Assembly: GCA_902469965.1 (NCBI GenBank)
Contig: CABREP010000055.1
Coordinates: 1 to 14,907, forward strand
DNA: 14,907 nucleotides
Source of the DNA: Egerieimonas sp900552095
GTDB taxonomy: Bacteria > Bacillota > Clostridia > Lachnospirales > Lachnospiraceae
Direction: 5' to 3'
Within the stretch, counting starts at the first letter, position 1. Each line of letters opens with the position of its first letter. A program made the translations under genes and the position numbers. Shown here piece by piece: positions 1 through 7,932 of the stretch. Below the pieces are notes generated by a model. That model was not told the origin of the DNA. It saw only the letters and a program-made list of their open reading frames with translations, and did not search any database.

Positions 1-413
1 TTTGGGCGCTGGAGGCCTACGGTGCATCTTATACCCTGCAGGAGATCCTGACTGTGAAGTCGGACGATGTGATTGGCCGTGTGAAGACTTACGAGGCAAT
101 CATTAAGGGCGACAATATTCCTGAGCCGGGTATTCCGGAGTCCTTCAAGGTACTCTTAAAAGAGCTTCAGTCTCTGGGACTGGATGTGAAGGTGCTGCGT
201 GAAGATAATACAGAAGTAGAGATTATGGAAAATATTGACTACGGTGAGACTGACCTGCGTTCCATTATCGAAGGCGACCGCTTCTCGCGCCGGGAGGATG
301 AGTCCTATGGCGACTATGGGTTCTCCAAACAGGAGTTTGAAGGCGAAGAGCTGGTAGACGTGGAGGAGCCGGCAGAGGATTCCTTCTTTGACACGGAAGA
401 GACGGAAGAGTAG
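1..413 (+). CDS. rpoB: RNA polymerase beta subunit, C-terminal end (partial)
   Basis: This is the 3' end of rpoB, open at the left edge; in-frame codons begin at base 3. The readable 136 residues contain the highly conserved C-terminal block of the beta subunit: WALEAYGASYTLQEILTVKS, then DDVIGRVKTYEAIIKG and a PESFKVLLKELQSLGLDV segment. In RNA polymerase this region packs against the beta' subunit and forms part of the clamp base. An acidic tail of about 30 residues rich in Glu and Asp follows, as in other Clostridia. The TAG stop at 411-413 overlaps the rpoC ribosome-binding site, so the two genes are co-transcribed. The GTG at base 54 is an internal Val codon, not a start. Identity is certain; only the end is visible. 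Confidence 0.98.
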   Translation, partial: WALEAYGASYTLQEILTVKSDDVIGRVKTYEAIIKGDNIPEPGIPESFKVLLKELQSLGLDVKVLREDNTEVEIMENIDYGETDLRSIIEGDRFSRREDESYGDYGFSKQEFEGEELVDVEEPAEDSFFDTEETEE

Positions 414-424
414 GAGGTAACCAA

Positions 425-3400
425 ATGGCAGAAACAATGAAACAGGAAACGTATCAGCCCATGACATTTGATGCGATCAAGATTGGCCTGGCGTCTCCGG
501 AGAAGATCCGGGAGTGGTCCCACGGCGAAGTGAAGAAGCCCGAGACCATCAATTACCGTACTCTGAAGCCGGAAAAGGACGGACTGTTCTGTGAGCGTAT
601 CTTCGGACCCAGTAAAGACTGGGAGTGTCACTGTGGAAAATACAAAAAGATCCGTTATAAAGGCGTGATCTGTGACCGATGCGGCGTGGAGGTTACCAAG
701 GCCAGTGTCCGCAGAGAGCGCATGGGGCACATTGAGCTTGCCGCTCCTGTATCCCATATTTGGTATTTTAAAGGGATTCCGTCCCGCATGGGACTGATCC
801 TGGACCTGTCTCCCAGAACGCTGGAGAAGGTTCTGTACTTTGCAAATTACATTGTCCTGGATGCCGGTACCTCCGGCCTCCAGAAAAAACAGGTGCTGAC
901 TGAGAAGGAATTCCAGGACGCCAGAGAGCAGTATGGCAATACCTTCCGGGTAGGCATGGGAGCGGAGTCCGTGAAGGAACTGCTGGCAGAGATCGATCTG
1001 GAAAAAGAGGCGGCTGAACTGAAAGCCGGTCTTAAGGATGCTTCCGGACAGAAGAGAGCCAGGATCATCAAGCGTCTGGAGGTTGTAGAGGCTTTCCGTG
1101 AGTCCGGAAACCGTCCGGAGTGGATGGTTATGGATGTGGTTCCGGTCATTCCGCCGGATCTGCGCCCCATGGTACAGCTGGATGGAGGACGTTTTGCGAC
1201 TTCCGACTTAAATGATCTGTACCGCCGTATTATTAACAGAAATAACCGTCTGAAGAGACTGCTGGAGCTGGGTGCGCCGGATATTATCGTCCGTAATGAG
1301 AAGCGTATGCTGCAGGAAGCGGTTGATGCCCTGATCGACAACGGCCGCCGCGGCCGTCCGGTGACAGGACCGGGCAACAGAGCGCTGAAGTCTCTGTCTG
1401 ATATGCTGAAAGGTAAATCCGGACGTTTCCGCCAGAACCTGCTGGGAAAACGAGTAGACTATTCCGGACGTTCCGTTATCGTTGTAGGACCGGAGCTGAA
1501 GATTTATCAGTGTGGTCTGCCCAAAGAGATGGCGATCGAGCTGTTCAAGCCCTTTGTTATGAAGGAGCTGGTATCCAACGGGACAGCACATAATATTAAA
1601 AATGCGAAGAAGATGGTAGAGAAGCTGCAGACGGAGGTTTGGGATGTGCTGGAGGATGTTATCAAAGAACATCCGGTTATGCTGAACCGTGCTCCCACTC
1701 TGCATCGTCTGGGAATTCAGGCTTTTGAGCCGATCCTGGTAGAAGGTAAGGCGATCAAGCTTCATCCGCTGGTTTGTACTGCGTTCAACGCGGACTTCGA
1801 CGGCGACCAGATGGCAGTTCATCTGCCCCTGTCCGTGGAAGCGCAGGCAGAGTGCCGTTTCCTTCTGCTCTCCCCCAATAACCTTCTGAAACCTTCTGAC
1901 GGAGGCCCGGTGGCCGTTCCGTCTCAGGATATGGTTCTGGGTATTTATTATCTGACCCAGGAGCGCCCGGGAGAGATCGGCGAAGGAAAATTCTTCAAGA
2001 ATGTAAACGAGGCGATTCTCGCTTATGAAAATGGCTATATCAAACTGCAGACGAGAATCACAGTTCGCTGTCAGAAGAAGATGGCGGACGGAACGATTCT
2101 GAGCAGAAATGTAGAGTCTACCCTGGGTCGTTTCCTTTTCAATGAGATCCTTCCTCAGGATCTGGGCTTTGTGGATAGAAGTGTGGAGGGAAATGAGCTT
2201 CTTCTGGAAGTTGACTTCCATGTCGGAAAGAAACAGTTAAAGCAGATCCTTGAGAAAGTAATCAACACCCACGGTGCGACCAAGACTGCAGAGGTGCTGG
2301 ATTCCATCAAGGCGATGGGATATAAATATTCTACCAGAGCGGCTATGACCGTATCCATTTCCGATATGACCGTACCGCCTCAGAAACCGGAACTGATTGC
2401 CCAGGCACAGGATACGGTGGATAAGATCACCCGCAACTACAAGCGAGGTCTTATCACAGATGAGGAGCGCTACAAAGAAGTTGTGGAGACCTGGAAGAAT
2501 ACTGACGATACTCTGACAAAAGCACTGCTTTCCGGTCTGGATAAATATAACAACATCTTCATGATGGCTGACTCCGGAGCCCGTGGTTCCGACAAGCAGA
2601 TCAAGCAGCTGGCCGGTATGCGAGGCCTGATGGCAGATACCACAGGTCACACCATCGAGCTGCCGATTAAGTCTAATTTCCGAGAGGGTCTTGACGTACT
2701 GGAGTACTTCATGTCCGCTCATGGAGCGCGTAAAGGTCTGTCTGATACGGCTCTTCGTACTGCCGATTCCGGTTATCTGACCAGACGTCTGGTGGATGTT
2801 TCTCAGGATCTTATTGTCCGTGAAGTGGATTGTTCTGAGGGCAAGGCCGAGGTTCCCGGAATGTGGGTAGAGGAGTTTGTGGACGGAAAAGAAGAGATCG
2901 AGAGCCTGCAGGATCGTATTACAGGCCGTTTCTCCTGCAACACCATCAAGGACAAAAACGGTGATGTGATCGTAAAGGCAAATCATATGATTACGCCGAA
3001 GCGTGCGGCACGTATCATCCAGGAAGGTGTGGATGAGAAGGGACAGCCCTTCAAGAGCATTAAGATCCGTACTATTCTGACTTGTCGTTCCAAACTGGGT
3101 ATCTGTGCAAAATGTTACGGAGCAAACATGGCGACCGGTGAGCCGGTGCAGGTAGGAGAATCTGTAGGAATTATTGCGGCCCAGTCGATCGGTGAGCCTG
3201 GTACACAGCTGACCATGCGTACCTTCCATACCGGTGGTGTGGCCGGCGGCGATATTACACAGGGTCTTCCCCGTGTGGAGGAGCTTTTTGAGGCCAGAAA
3301 GCCGAAGGGACTTGCGATCATCACAGAAATCAAGGGTCAGGCAGCCATCAAAGATACCAAGAAGAAACGTGAAATTGTCGTTACGGATCATGAGAGCGGA

Positions 3401-4189
3401 GATTCCAAGACGTATCTGATCCCGTATGGTTCCAGAATCAAAGTGATGGACGGACAGATTCTGGAAGCCGGCGATGAGCTGACAGAAGGTAGCGTTAATC
3501 CCCACGATATTCTGCGTATCAAGGGCGTGCGTGCGGTACAGGATTACATGATCCGTGAGGTACAGCGTGTATACCGTCTGCAGGGTGTTGAGATTAACGA
3601 TAAGCATATCGAGGTGATCGTGCGCCAGATGCTTAAGAAGATCCGGATCGAGAACAACGGAGATACGGATTTCCTGCCGGGAACTCTGGTAGATGTCCTG
3701 GATTTCGAGGAGAAGAACGAAGAGCTGGCTGCTGAAGGGAAAGAAGTGGCAGAAGGCAAACAGGTAATGCTGGGTATTACCAAAGCTTCTCTGGCAACCG
3801 ATTCCTTCCTGTCTGCCGCTTCCTTCCAGGAAACCACGAAGGTTCTGACAGAAGCTGCGATCAAGGGTAAGGTAGATAATCTGATCGGTCTGAAAGAGAA
3901 TGTTATTATCGGTAAGCTGATTCCTGCCGGTACGGGAATGAAGCGTTATGGCAACATTGCCCTCAGCACGGATGCCGAGCTGGCCAGACTGGAGGCTGAG
4001 AGGGCAAAAGCTGCTGCAGAGAAGGCAGAGGCCGAGCAGAAGAATAAGGAAGAATCAGAAAAGGATGAGCCGGAGGCAATGGAAAGTGAAGAGCTTCTGA
4101 CTCTGAATGAAGAAGAGGACACCATGGATCTGGACGAGATGATCGATGAGGTTATTGACGAGCTGGATCAGGATTCAGACGCAGAGTAA
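425..4189 (+). CDS. rpoC: RNA polymerase beta' subunit
   Basis: Complete 1254-residue beta' subunit, the catalytic half of RNA polymerase. The N-terminal zinc site has Cys68, Cys70, Cys83 and Cys86. The Mg-binding signature NADFDGDQM lies at 455-463 with the three catalytic Asp at 457, 459 and 461. The bridge-helix region (MSAHGARKGLSDTALRTADS) starts at 763, the second zinc site is Cys838, Cys887, Cys894 and Cys897, and the trigger-loop region runs from about 912 to 940 (ESVGIIAAQSIGEPGTQLTM onward). The C-terminus is a charged Ala/Lys/Glu helix followed by a strongly acidic tail from about residue 1195. The ATG at 425 lies 7 nt after AGGAGG (412-417), which overlaps the rpoB stop. Arg is mostly CGT, unlike the downstream genes, which fits codon bias of a highly expressed gene. 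No break or missing key residue is seen. Confidence 0.99.
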   Translation: MAETMKQETYQPMTFDAIKIGLASPEKIREWSHGEVKKPETINYRTLKPEKDGLFCERIFGPSKDWECHCGKYKKIRYKGVICDRCGVEVTKASVRRERMGHIELAAPVSHIWYFKGIPSRMGLILDLSPRTLEKVLYFANYIVLDAGTSGLQKKQVLTEKEFQDAREQYGNTFRVGMGAESVKELLAEIDLEKEAAELKAGLKDASGQKRARIIKRLEVVEAFRESGNRPEWMVMDVVPVIPPDLRPMVQLDGGRFATSDLNDLYRRIINRNNRLKRLLELGAPDIIVRNEKRMLQEAVDALIDNGRRGRPVTGPGNRALKSLSDMLKGKSGRFRQNLLGKRVDYSGRSVIVVGPELKIYQCGLPKEMAIELFKPFVMKELVSNGTAHNIKNAKKMVEKLQTEVWDVLEDVIKEHPVMLNRAPTLHRLGIQAFEPILVEGKAIKLHPLVCTAFNADFDGDQMAVHLPLSVEAQAECRFLLLSPNNLLKPSDGGPVAVPSQDMVLGIYYLTQERPGEIGEGKFFKNVNEAILAYENGYIKLQTRITVRCQKKMADGTILSRNVESTLGRFLFNEILPQDLGFVDRSVEGNELLLEVDFHVGKKQLKQILEKVINTHGATKTAEVLDSIKAMGYKYSTRAAMTVSISDMTVPPQKPELIAQAQDTVDKITRNYKRGLITDEERYKEVVETWKNTDDTLTKALLSGLDKYNNIFMMADSGARGSDKQIKQLAGMRGLMADTTGHTIELPIKSNFREGLDVLEYFMSAHGARKGLSDTALRTADSGYLTRRLVDVSQDLIVREVDCSEGKAEVPGMWVEEFVDGKEEIESLQDRITGRFSCNTIKDKNGDVIVKANHMITPKRAARIIQEGVDEKGQPFKSIKIRTILTCRSKLGICAKCYGANMATGEPVQVGESVGIIAAQSIGEPGTQLTMRTFHTGGVAGGDITQGLPRVEELFEARKPKGLAIITEIKGQAAIKDTKKKREIVVTDHESGDSKTYLIPYGSRIKVMDGQILEAGDELTEGSVNPHDILRIKGVRAVQDYMIREVQRVYRLQGVEINDKHIEVIVRQMLKKIRIENNGDTDFLPGTLVDVLDFEEKNEELAAEGKEVAEGKQVMLGITKASLATDSFLSAASFQETTKVLTEAAIKGKVDNLIGLKENVIIGKLIPAGTGMKRYGNIALSTDAELARLEAERAKAAAEKAEAEQKNKEESEKDEPEAMESEELLTLNEEEDTMDLDEMIDEVIDELDQDSDAE

Positions 4190-4231
4190 GCAGAGCGTTT
4201 TGTATTGAAAAGCGAATAAAAAAGACAGCAG

Positions 4232-4270
4232 AGATACCGCTTTCGGCTTTTTCCGGAGGCGGTATCTTTT
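4232..4270 (+). terminator. intrinsic terminator after rpoC
   Basis: A perfect 9-bp stem, AGATACCGC (4232-4240) with GCGGTATCT (4259-4267), is followed by TTT and a T-rich stretch (GTTGTCTTTCC). Inside the loop CGG and CCG can add a short inner stem. An A-run upstream (4217-4223) could give weak function in the opposite direction. It lies 43 nt past the rpoC stop and would end the rpoBC transcript. Confidence 0.85.
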
Positions 4271-4302
4271 GTTGTCTTTCCTTCAAATAAATACAGATTT
4301 TC

Positions 4303-4331
4303 TTGACGTTGTCTGAAATTATGCCTATAAT
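4303..4331 (+). promoter_or_regulatory. sigma-A promoter for the zinc-ribbon membrane gene
   Basis: TTGACG (4303-4308, 5 of 6 to consensus) and TATAAT (4326-4331, 6 of 6) are separated by 17 nt. It lies just after the rpoC terminator and about 60 nt before the ATG at 4393, so transcription would start near 4338 with a leader of about 55 nt. This is the clearest candidate start of transcription for the accessory genes. Confidence 0.87.
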
Positions 4332-4353
4332 GAAAACAGAATGATTCAAAATT

Positions 4354-4379
4354 TGACAAATGCGCAGGCAGGATTGTCA
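4354..4379 (+). repeat. inverted repeat in the 5' leader, just before the SD
   Basis: TGACAA (4354-4359) and TTGTCA (4374-4379) form a 6-bp inverted repeat around a 14-nt loop in the predicted untranslated leader. It ends 2 nt before the AGGAGG at 4382. It could be a small RNA hairpin affecting ribosome access or an operator half-site pair. A 6-bp match of this kind also arises by chance. Confidence 0.3.
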
Positions 4380-4392
4380 GTAGGAGGGGAAT

Positions 4393-5484
4393 ATGGCTAA
4401 ATTTTGTACCAAATGTGGAAAAAAGCTGATGGACGGTGAAGTTTGCGACTGTACCAGGTCCCAGGCGGCAGATCCTCAGGACAAGACCGTGGTTCTCAAT
4501 ACGGAAAATGTTCAGAACACGCAGAGAGCGGCAGGCTCACCGGAAGAGAATTATGAGCAGCGGATGAGACAGCAGCAGGCAGCTCAGGGACAGCCGTATC
4601 AGAACGGCCCGCAGAATCAGCAGTGGCAGAATGGTCCGCAGAATCAGCAGTGGCAGAACGGTCCTCAGGGTCAGCCGTATCAGAACGGTCCTCAGGGCCA
4701 GCAGTGGCAGAACGGTCCTCAGGGTCAGCAGTGGCAGAATAGTCCCCAGAGCCAGTGGTTCAGTGAGAAAAAAGATCAGATCGTGAAGAACGCGAAAAAT
4801 TTATTTGCACAGCTGGGACCTCTGCTCAAGAAACCGGATACTACATTAAAAGAACTGGGAAAGAGCAATAACAGCCTGATCAGCCTGGAGATGATCGGTC
4901 TTCACGCAGTGATGGTGCTTATTATGATCCTGGTTCTGGGAAGTAAATTTTCGATTCCCAAGGAGATGCGGGAGTGGACAGATACCAGTTCGCTCTTTCC
5001 CACCTTCCAGATGATCCTGATTAATATTTTGATGATTGTGGGTGTAGCATATCTTCAGGCCTTCCTCCTGAAAGCATTTTCCAAGAAGATGTATCAGGAG
5101 CCGACTCTGAATCAGACGCTGCTTGTGAGTGGAGTAAGTTCTCTGGTGAAGTTCTTCGGTGCGGCAGTTAATATGCTGCTGATCCTGATCTTTGTTCCAA
5201 GCATAAAAGGGATGGCTTCCTCAGCGTTTGGAAGCGCTTCCTCTGCGAGTGGTCTGATGTGGGGACTGGGTTTGATTCTTCTGGTTCAGGCGCTGGTCAG
5301 CCTTGTGACGATGGTATTTGAGTTTAAGGCTTATCAGTGTGTGGTAAATGGAGAGGAAGACAAAAAAGTCTGGATGTTTATTCTGACCAAGGTGGTTCTT
5401 GGCCTGATTGTTGCCCTGATTTATTGGCTTATGATGAAGTCGCTGGGAGCAGGCCTGATGGATGCTCTGGAATCTCTCTTTTAA
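4393..5484 (+). CDS. zinc-ribbon, Gln-rich repeat, five-helix membrane protein
   Basis: 363 residues in three parts. Residues 1-21 carry a compact zinc-ribbon-like cluster (FCTKCGKK then CDC: Cys5, Cys8, Cys18, Cys20). Residues 60-122 are a low-complexity linker with a nine-residue repeat of the form QNGPQ-x-Q-x-W/Y. Residues 164-347 hold five predicted membrane segments (about 164-183, 204-226, 248-270, 287-311, 326-347). Between the linker and the first helix is a basic, amphipathic stretch (about 126-158). The layout resembles zinc-ribbon proteins with a Yip1-like membrane domain seen in Clostridia; the function is unknown. The ribbon should be cytoplasmic. The ATG at 4393 has AGGAGG (4382-4387) 5 nt upstream. 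The gene has its own promoter and terminator, so it may be expressed apart from the kinase gene run downstream. Confidence 0.9.
   Translation: MAKFCTKCGKKLMDGEVCDCTRSQAADPQDKTVVLNTENVQNTQRAAGSPEENYEQRMRQQQAAQGQPYQNGPQNQQWQNGPQNQQWQNGPQGQPYQNGPQGQQWQNGPQGQQWQNSPQSQWFSEKKDQIVKNAKNLFAQLGPLLKKPDTTLKELGKSNNSLISLEMIGLHAVMVLIMILVLGSKFSIPKEMREWTDTSSLFPTFQMILINILMIVGVAYLQAFLLKAFSKKMYQEPTLNQTLLVSGVSSLVKFFGAAVNMLLILIFVPSIKGMASSAFGSASSASGLMWGLGLILLVQALVSLVTMVFEFKAYQCVVNGEEDKKVWMFILTKVVLGLIVALIYWLMMKSLGAGLMDALESLF
4600..4758 (+). repeat. 27-bp in-frame tandem repeat, about six copies
   Basis: Units start at 4600, 4627, 4654, 4681, 4708 and 4735; the last has only eight codons. Each full unit encodes nine residues (QNGPQ, Asn or Gly, Gln, then QW or PY). 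Copies differ mainly by synonymous changes (AAC/AAT, GGC/GGT, CCG/CCT) and by N-to-G or QW-to-PY swaps. This indicates duplication within the gene followed by drift under selection on the peptide. Confidence 0.92.
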
Positions 5485-5539
5485 AAAATAACCGCAGCAT
5501 CAGGCTGTGATACTGCCGGGGAAATCGGCGGATACTTAG

Positions 5540-5600
5540 AAGCCGTCACAGGTGACCTTGCAGGAAACTGTAAAGGCCTGTGACGGCTTTTCCTGCTTTT
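5540..5600 (+). terminator. strong hairpin terminator between the first accessory gene and the kinase gene run
   Basis: A perfect 13-bp stem, AAGCCGTCACAGG (5540-5552) with CCTGTGACGGCTT (5577-5589), encloses a 24-nt loop and is followed by TTCCTGCTTTT. The stem is GC-rich enough for intrinsic termination, though the T-run is interrupted. No convincing sigma-A promoter is visible between it and the next start at 5626. The structure may therefore be leaky or regulated rather than a full stop. Confidence 0.75.
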
Positions 5601-5625
5601 GTGGGAGCAGGGGAAAGGAAGAAAA

Positions 5626-5970
5626 ATGCGGGAACAGGAAACATTAAAAGAACAATGGGAACAGCTTCAGGAGCAGCTGGAGCAGATGGAACAGCAGATT
5701 GCAGAGCAGCAGGCACAGCTGGAACAGGCGATCCAGATCCGGGAGGAACTGGAGCAGGCGATCCTTCTTCTGGAGACGCAGATGCAGGAGGCGCAGGAGA
5801 GCGTGCGCCGCTGTCCGGCCTGTCAGGCTGAGGTTTCAGAAGAAGCCAGATTCTGCGCGGAATGTGGGGCTTCTCTGCAGGAGAAAACAAAAGTGTGCGC
5901 GTGCTGCGGGGCGCCGATGAATCCGGGCGCGCGTTTCTGCGTGAACTGCGGGACGGCAGTGCGGGAGTAA
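5626..5970 (+). CDS. coiled-coil protein with a C-terminal double zinc ribbon
   Basis: 114 residues, soluble, no membrane segment. Residues 3-60 are an almost uninterrupted Gln/Glu/Leu heptad-like helix (LKEQWEQLQEQLEQMEQQ) that should form a coiled coil. Residues 63-80 form one zinc ribbon (Cys63, Cys66, Cys77, Cys80) and 91-108 a second (Cys91, Cys94, Cys105, Cys108; Cys93 is extra). This matches the double zinc-ribbon (DZR) type, which usually mediates protein or nucleic-acid contacts; no enzyme motif is seen. The ATG at 5626 is preferred over an in-frame TTG at 5599 because AAGGAAG lies just upstream of it and the TTG sits next to the terminator without an SD. Only 6 nt separate it from the kinase gene, so the two are probably made together. 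A scaffold or adaptor for the kinase is plausible but inferred. Confidence 0.88.
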   Translation: MREQETLKEQWEQLQEQLEQMEQQIAEQQAQLEQAIQIREELEQAILLLETQMQEAQESVRRCPACQAEVSEEARFCAECGASLQEKTKVCACCGAPMNPGARFCVNCGTAVRE

Positions 5971-5976
5971 AAAGAA

Positions 5977-7932
5977 ATGAATTTAGTGGGCAGTGTATTG
6001 GATCAGAACTATGAGATCTGTCAGGAAATTGGTGAAGGGGGAACCGGAAAGGTGTACTTGGCCTGGCACCGCAGACTGAAGAAGAAGGTAGTTCTGAAAA
6101 AGATAAAGGATAATTTTGTGGGAAGGATCAATGTCCGGGGAGAGGCGGATCTGCTGAAGCAGCTGCATCATGAGTATCTGCCTCAGGTATATGATTTTAT
6201 CCAGGTTGGTTCTCAGGTTTTTACGGTCATTGATTATGTGGAAGGTTGTCCTCTTTCTTATTATATCGAGAAAAGGCAGCAGTTTTCCCAGAGACAGATC
6301 CTGATCTGGGTTCGCCAGCTCTGTCAGGTGTTGGATTATCTTCACCGCCAGAATCCGCCGGTGATCCACAGTGACATTAAGCCGTCGAATATTATGATCA
6401 GACCTCAGGGAGATATCTGTCTGATCGATTTTAACATTTCTCTGGACGGAGGGCAGACAATCTCCGGCTTCAGCGAGCGGTATGCTTCTCCGGAACAGAT
6501 CTTTTTGATGAATCTGGCGGCGGGAAGACCGGTGCCGGATAGAAATCTGCCGGAAGGAATCAACAGGATTGATGGGCGGAGCGATATTTACAGTCTGGGC
6601 ATTACACTGTACCAGCTGCTGACCGGAGCCAGGCCGCTTCCCTATCAGCCGGGAAGCCCGGGCTTTGCGCCGCTTGTGGAGAGCGGTCTTCCGTACAGCC
6701 GGGATTTTCTGCGGATCGTGGATAAAGCCTGCAGTCCCAGGCGGGAGAAACGTTATCAGTCAGCGGCGGAGATGGAAGCTGATATCCTGGGCATGAAGCG
6801 GCGTGACCGGGAATACCGAAGAGCCGCTTCCGGCCAGAAAATAATGGTGCTGCTGGGAACGGTGCTGCTGGCAGCTGGTATTGGCGCCGGCGTCTGGGGA
6901 TTCCAGGTCAGAATGGGCGAACTTTTCACAGAAGCATATGAGCAGGTGGCTGAGATGGCCGGAAAGGATGACTACGATGCGATAATCAGTCAGGGAATCG
7001 ATCTGCTGAATGAAGATCGATACAGGAGCGCTATGAGACGGGAGCCGAAGAAAAAGGCGGATCTTCTGTATCTGGTGGCGAACAGTTACTTTGAACAGGA
7101 AGACTATCCGCATGCGGTATCTTTTTATCAGGAGGCGGTTGCCTGCAATCAGGAAAACCCGGAATATTTCCGGGATTATGCCATAGCACTGGCAAGGCAG
7201 GAGAAGACGGAGGAAGCTGAAGAAATTCTGGGGCAGGCAGTGGCGCTTGGACTGGAAGAAGATCATATTTATCTTGTGCAGGCGGAGATCGCTGCGGGAC
7301 GCCGGGATTATGGAACGGCGGTGGAAAATTTCCAGGAAGCGATCCGGATATCGGAGAACGATTATCTGCGCACCAGAGCCTCGCTTTTATGCGCCCGGGT
7401 ATACCGAAGCCTGGGAGAAGGCGCACAGGAGAGAGCAATCCTGGAGGAAGCCAGAGACTATGCAGATCCGGGGCAGTACAAAGCGGTGACAAGGGCTCTC
7501 GGCGCGGCCTGTGTGCGGGCTTATAATCAGGCCGCGGAAGAACAGGAAAAGGAAGCTGCGCTTGCGGAGGCGCTGGACTGTTATCTGGATCTGGTGAATG
7601 GAGACGCGCCTGCCTTTCAGGATCAGATGAACCTGGCGGTTGTGTACGAGATCGCCGGGAAGTATCAGGAGGCGGAGCAGCAGTTTCTGGATATGAAGGA
7701 AGGCTATCCCGACGATTATCGGATCTATATGCGGCTTGCGCTTCTGTACTGTTCGATGGAAGCAGAAAAGGCGGAGGAAGAGAGAGATTACAGTCTGGTG
7801 AAGGAAAATTACGATCTGGCCGCGCAGTACTATGAGAAAACTGCCCAGTCGGGAATGTCGGATGAGAATATGCAGGATCTGGAAGAGATCATCAACCAGC
7901 TGTATGAGAAAGGATGGCTGAGCGGAGAATGA
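5977..7932 (+). CDS. membrane Ser/Thr protein kinase with C-terminal TPR domain
   Basis: 651 residues. Residues 12-275 are a Hanks-type kinase. It has a Gly-rich loop GEGGTGKV (19-26), the ATP-binding Lys in VVLK (Lys41), a probable helix-C Glu56, catalytic loop HSDIKPSN (131-138; Asp133, Lys135, Asn138), the Mg-binding Asp151 in DFN, an APE-like SPE (171-173) and the helix-F motif RSDIYSLG (201-208). All catalytic residues are present. The catalytic loop has HSD instead of HRD and the Mg loop DFN instead of DFG. One membrane helix spans about 288-308. Residues 330-648 are helical repeats of TPR type (YFEQEDYPHAVSFYQEAV and similar) and should lie outside the cell. PASTA repeats, typical of PknB/PrkC, are absent. 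The SD GGGAG (5963-5967) lies inside the end of the previous gene. The likely role is signalling by Thr/Ser phosphorylation, possibly read by the FHA protein encoded at 9029-9616; substrates are unknown. Confidence 0.93.
   Translation: MNLVGSVLDQNYEICQEIGEGGTGKVYLAWHRRLKKKVVLKKIKDNFVGRINVRGEADLLKQLHHEYLPQVYDFIQVGSQVFTVIDYVEGCPLSYYIEKRQQFSQRQILIWVRQLCQVLDYLHRQNPPVIHSDIKPSNIMIRPQGDICLIDFNISLDGGQTISGFSERYASPEQIFLMNLAAGRPVPDRNLPEGINRIDGRSDIYSLGITLYQLLTGARPLPYQPGSPGFAPLVESGLPYSRDFLRIVDKACSPRREKRYQSAAEMEADILGMKRRDREYRRAASGQKIMVLLGTVLLAAGIGAGVWGFQVRMGELFTEAYEQVAEMAGKDDYDAIISQGIDLLNEDRYRSAMRREPKKKADLLYLVANSYFEQEDYPHAVSFYQEAVACNQENPEYFRDYAIALARQEKTEEAEEILGQAVALGLEEDHIYLVQAEIAAGRRDYGTAVENFQEAIRISENDYLRTRASLLCARVYRSLGEGAQERAILEEARDYADPGQYKAVTRALGAACVRAYNQAAEEQEKEAALAEALDCYLDLVNGDAPAFQDQMNLAVVYEIAGKYQEAEQQFLDMKEGYPDDYRIYMRLALLYCSMEAEKAEEERDYSLVKENYDLAAQYYEKTAQSGMSDENMQDLEEIINQLYEKGWLSGE

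Noticed and set aside
1208..2221. Second long minus-strand open frame inside rpoC
   Set aside because: Same reasons: it is antisense to the catalytic core of beta' and shows no recognisable domain.
2237..3607. Long open frame on the minus strand inside rpoC (456 codons)
   Set aside because: It lies wholly antisense to conserved rpoC codons, has no SD or neighbours on that strand, and its His/Thr/Leu-rich composition is what the reverse complement of such coding sequence gives.
4600..4758. Tandem repeats considered as a CRISPR array
   Set aside because: Units are directly adjacent without unique spacers and stay in frame in a coding gene; the same holds for 8191-8352.
5505..5533. Small GCCG/CGGC hairpin before the main terminator
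   Set aside because: Only four base pairs and no T-run; not distinguishable from chance.
5599..5625. TTG start giving a nine-residue longer coiled-coil/zinc-ribbon protein
   Set aside because: No SD precedes it and it overlaps the terminator tail; the ATG at 5626 has a purine-rich SD directly upstream.
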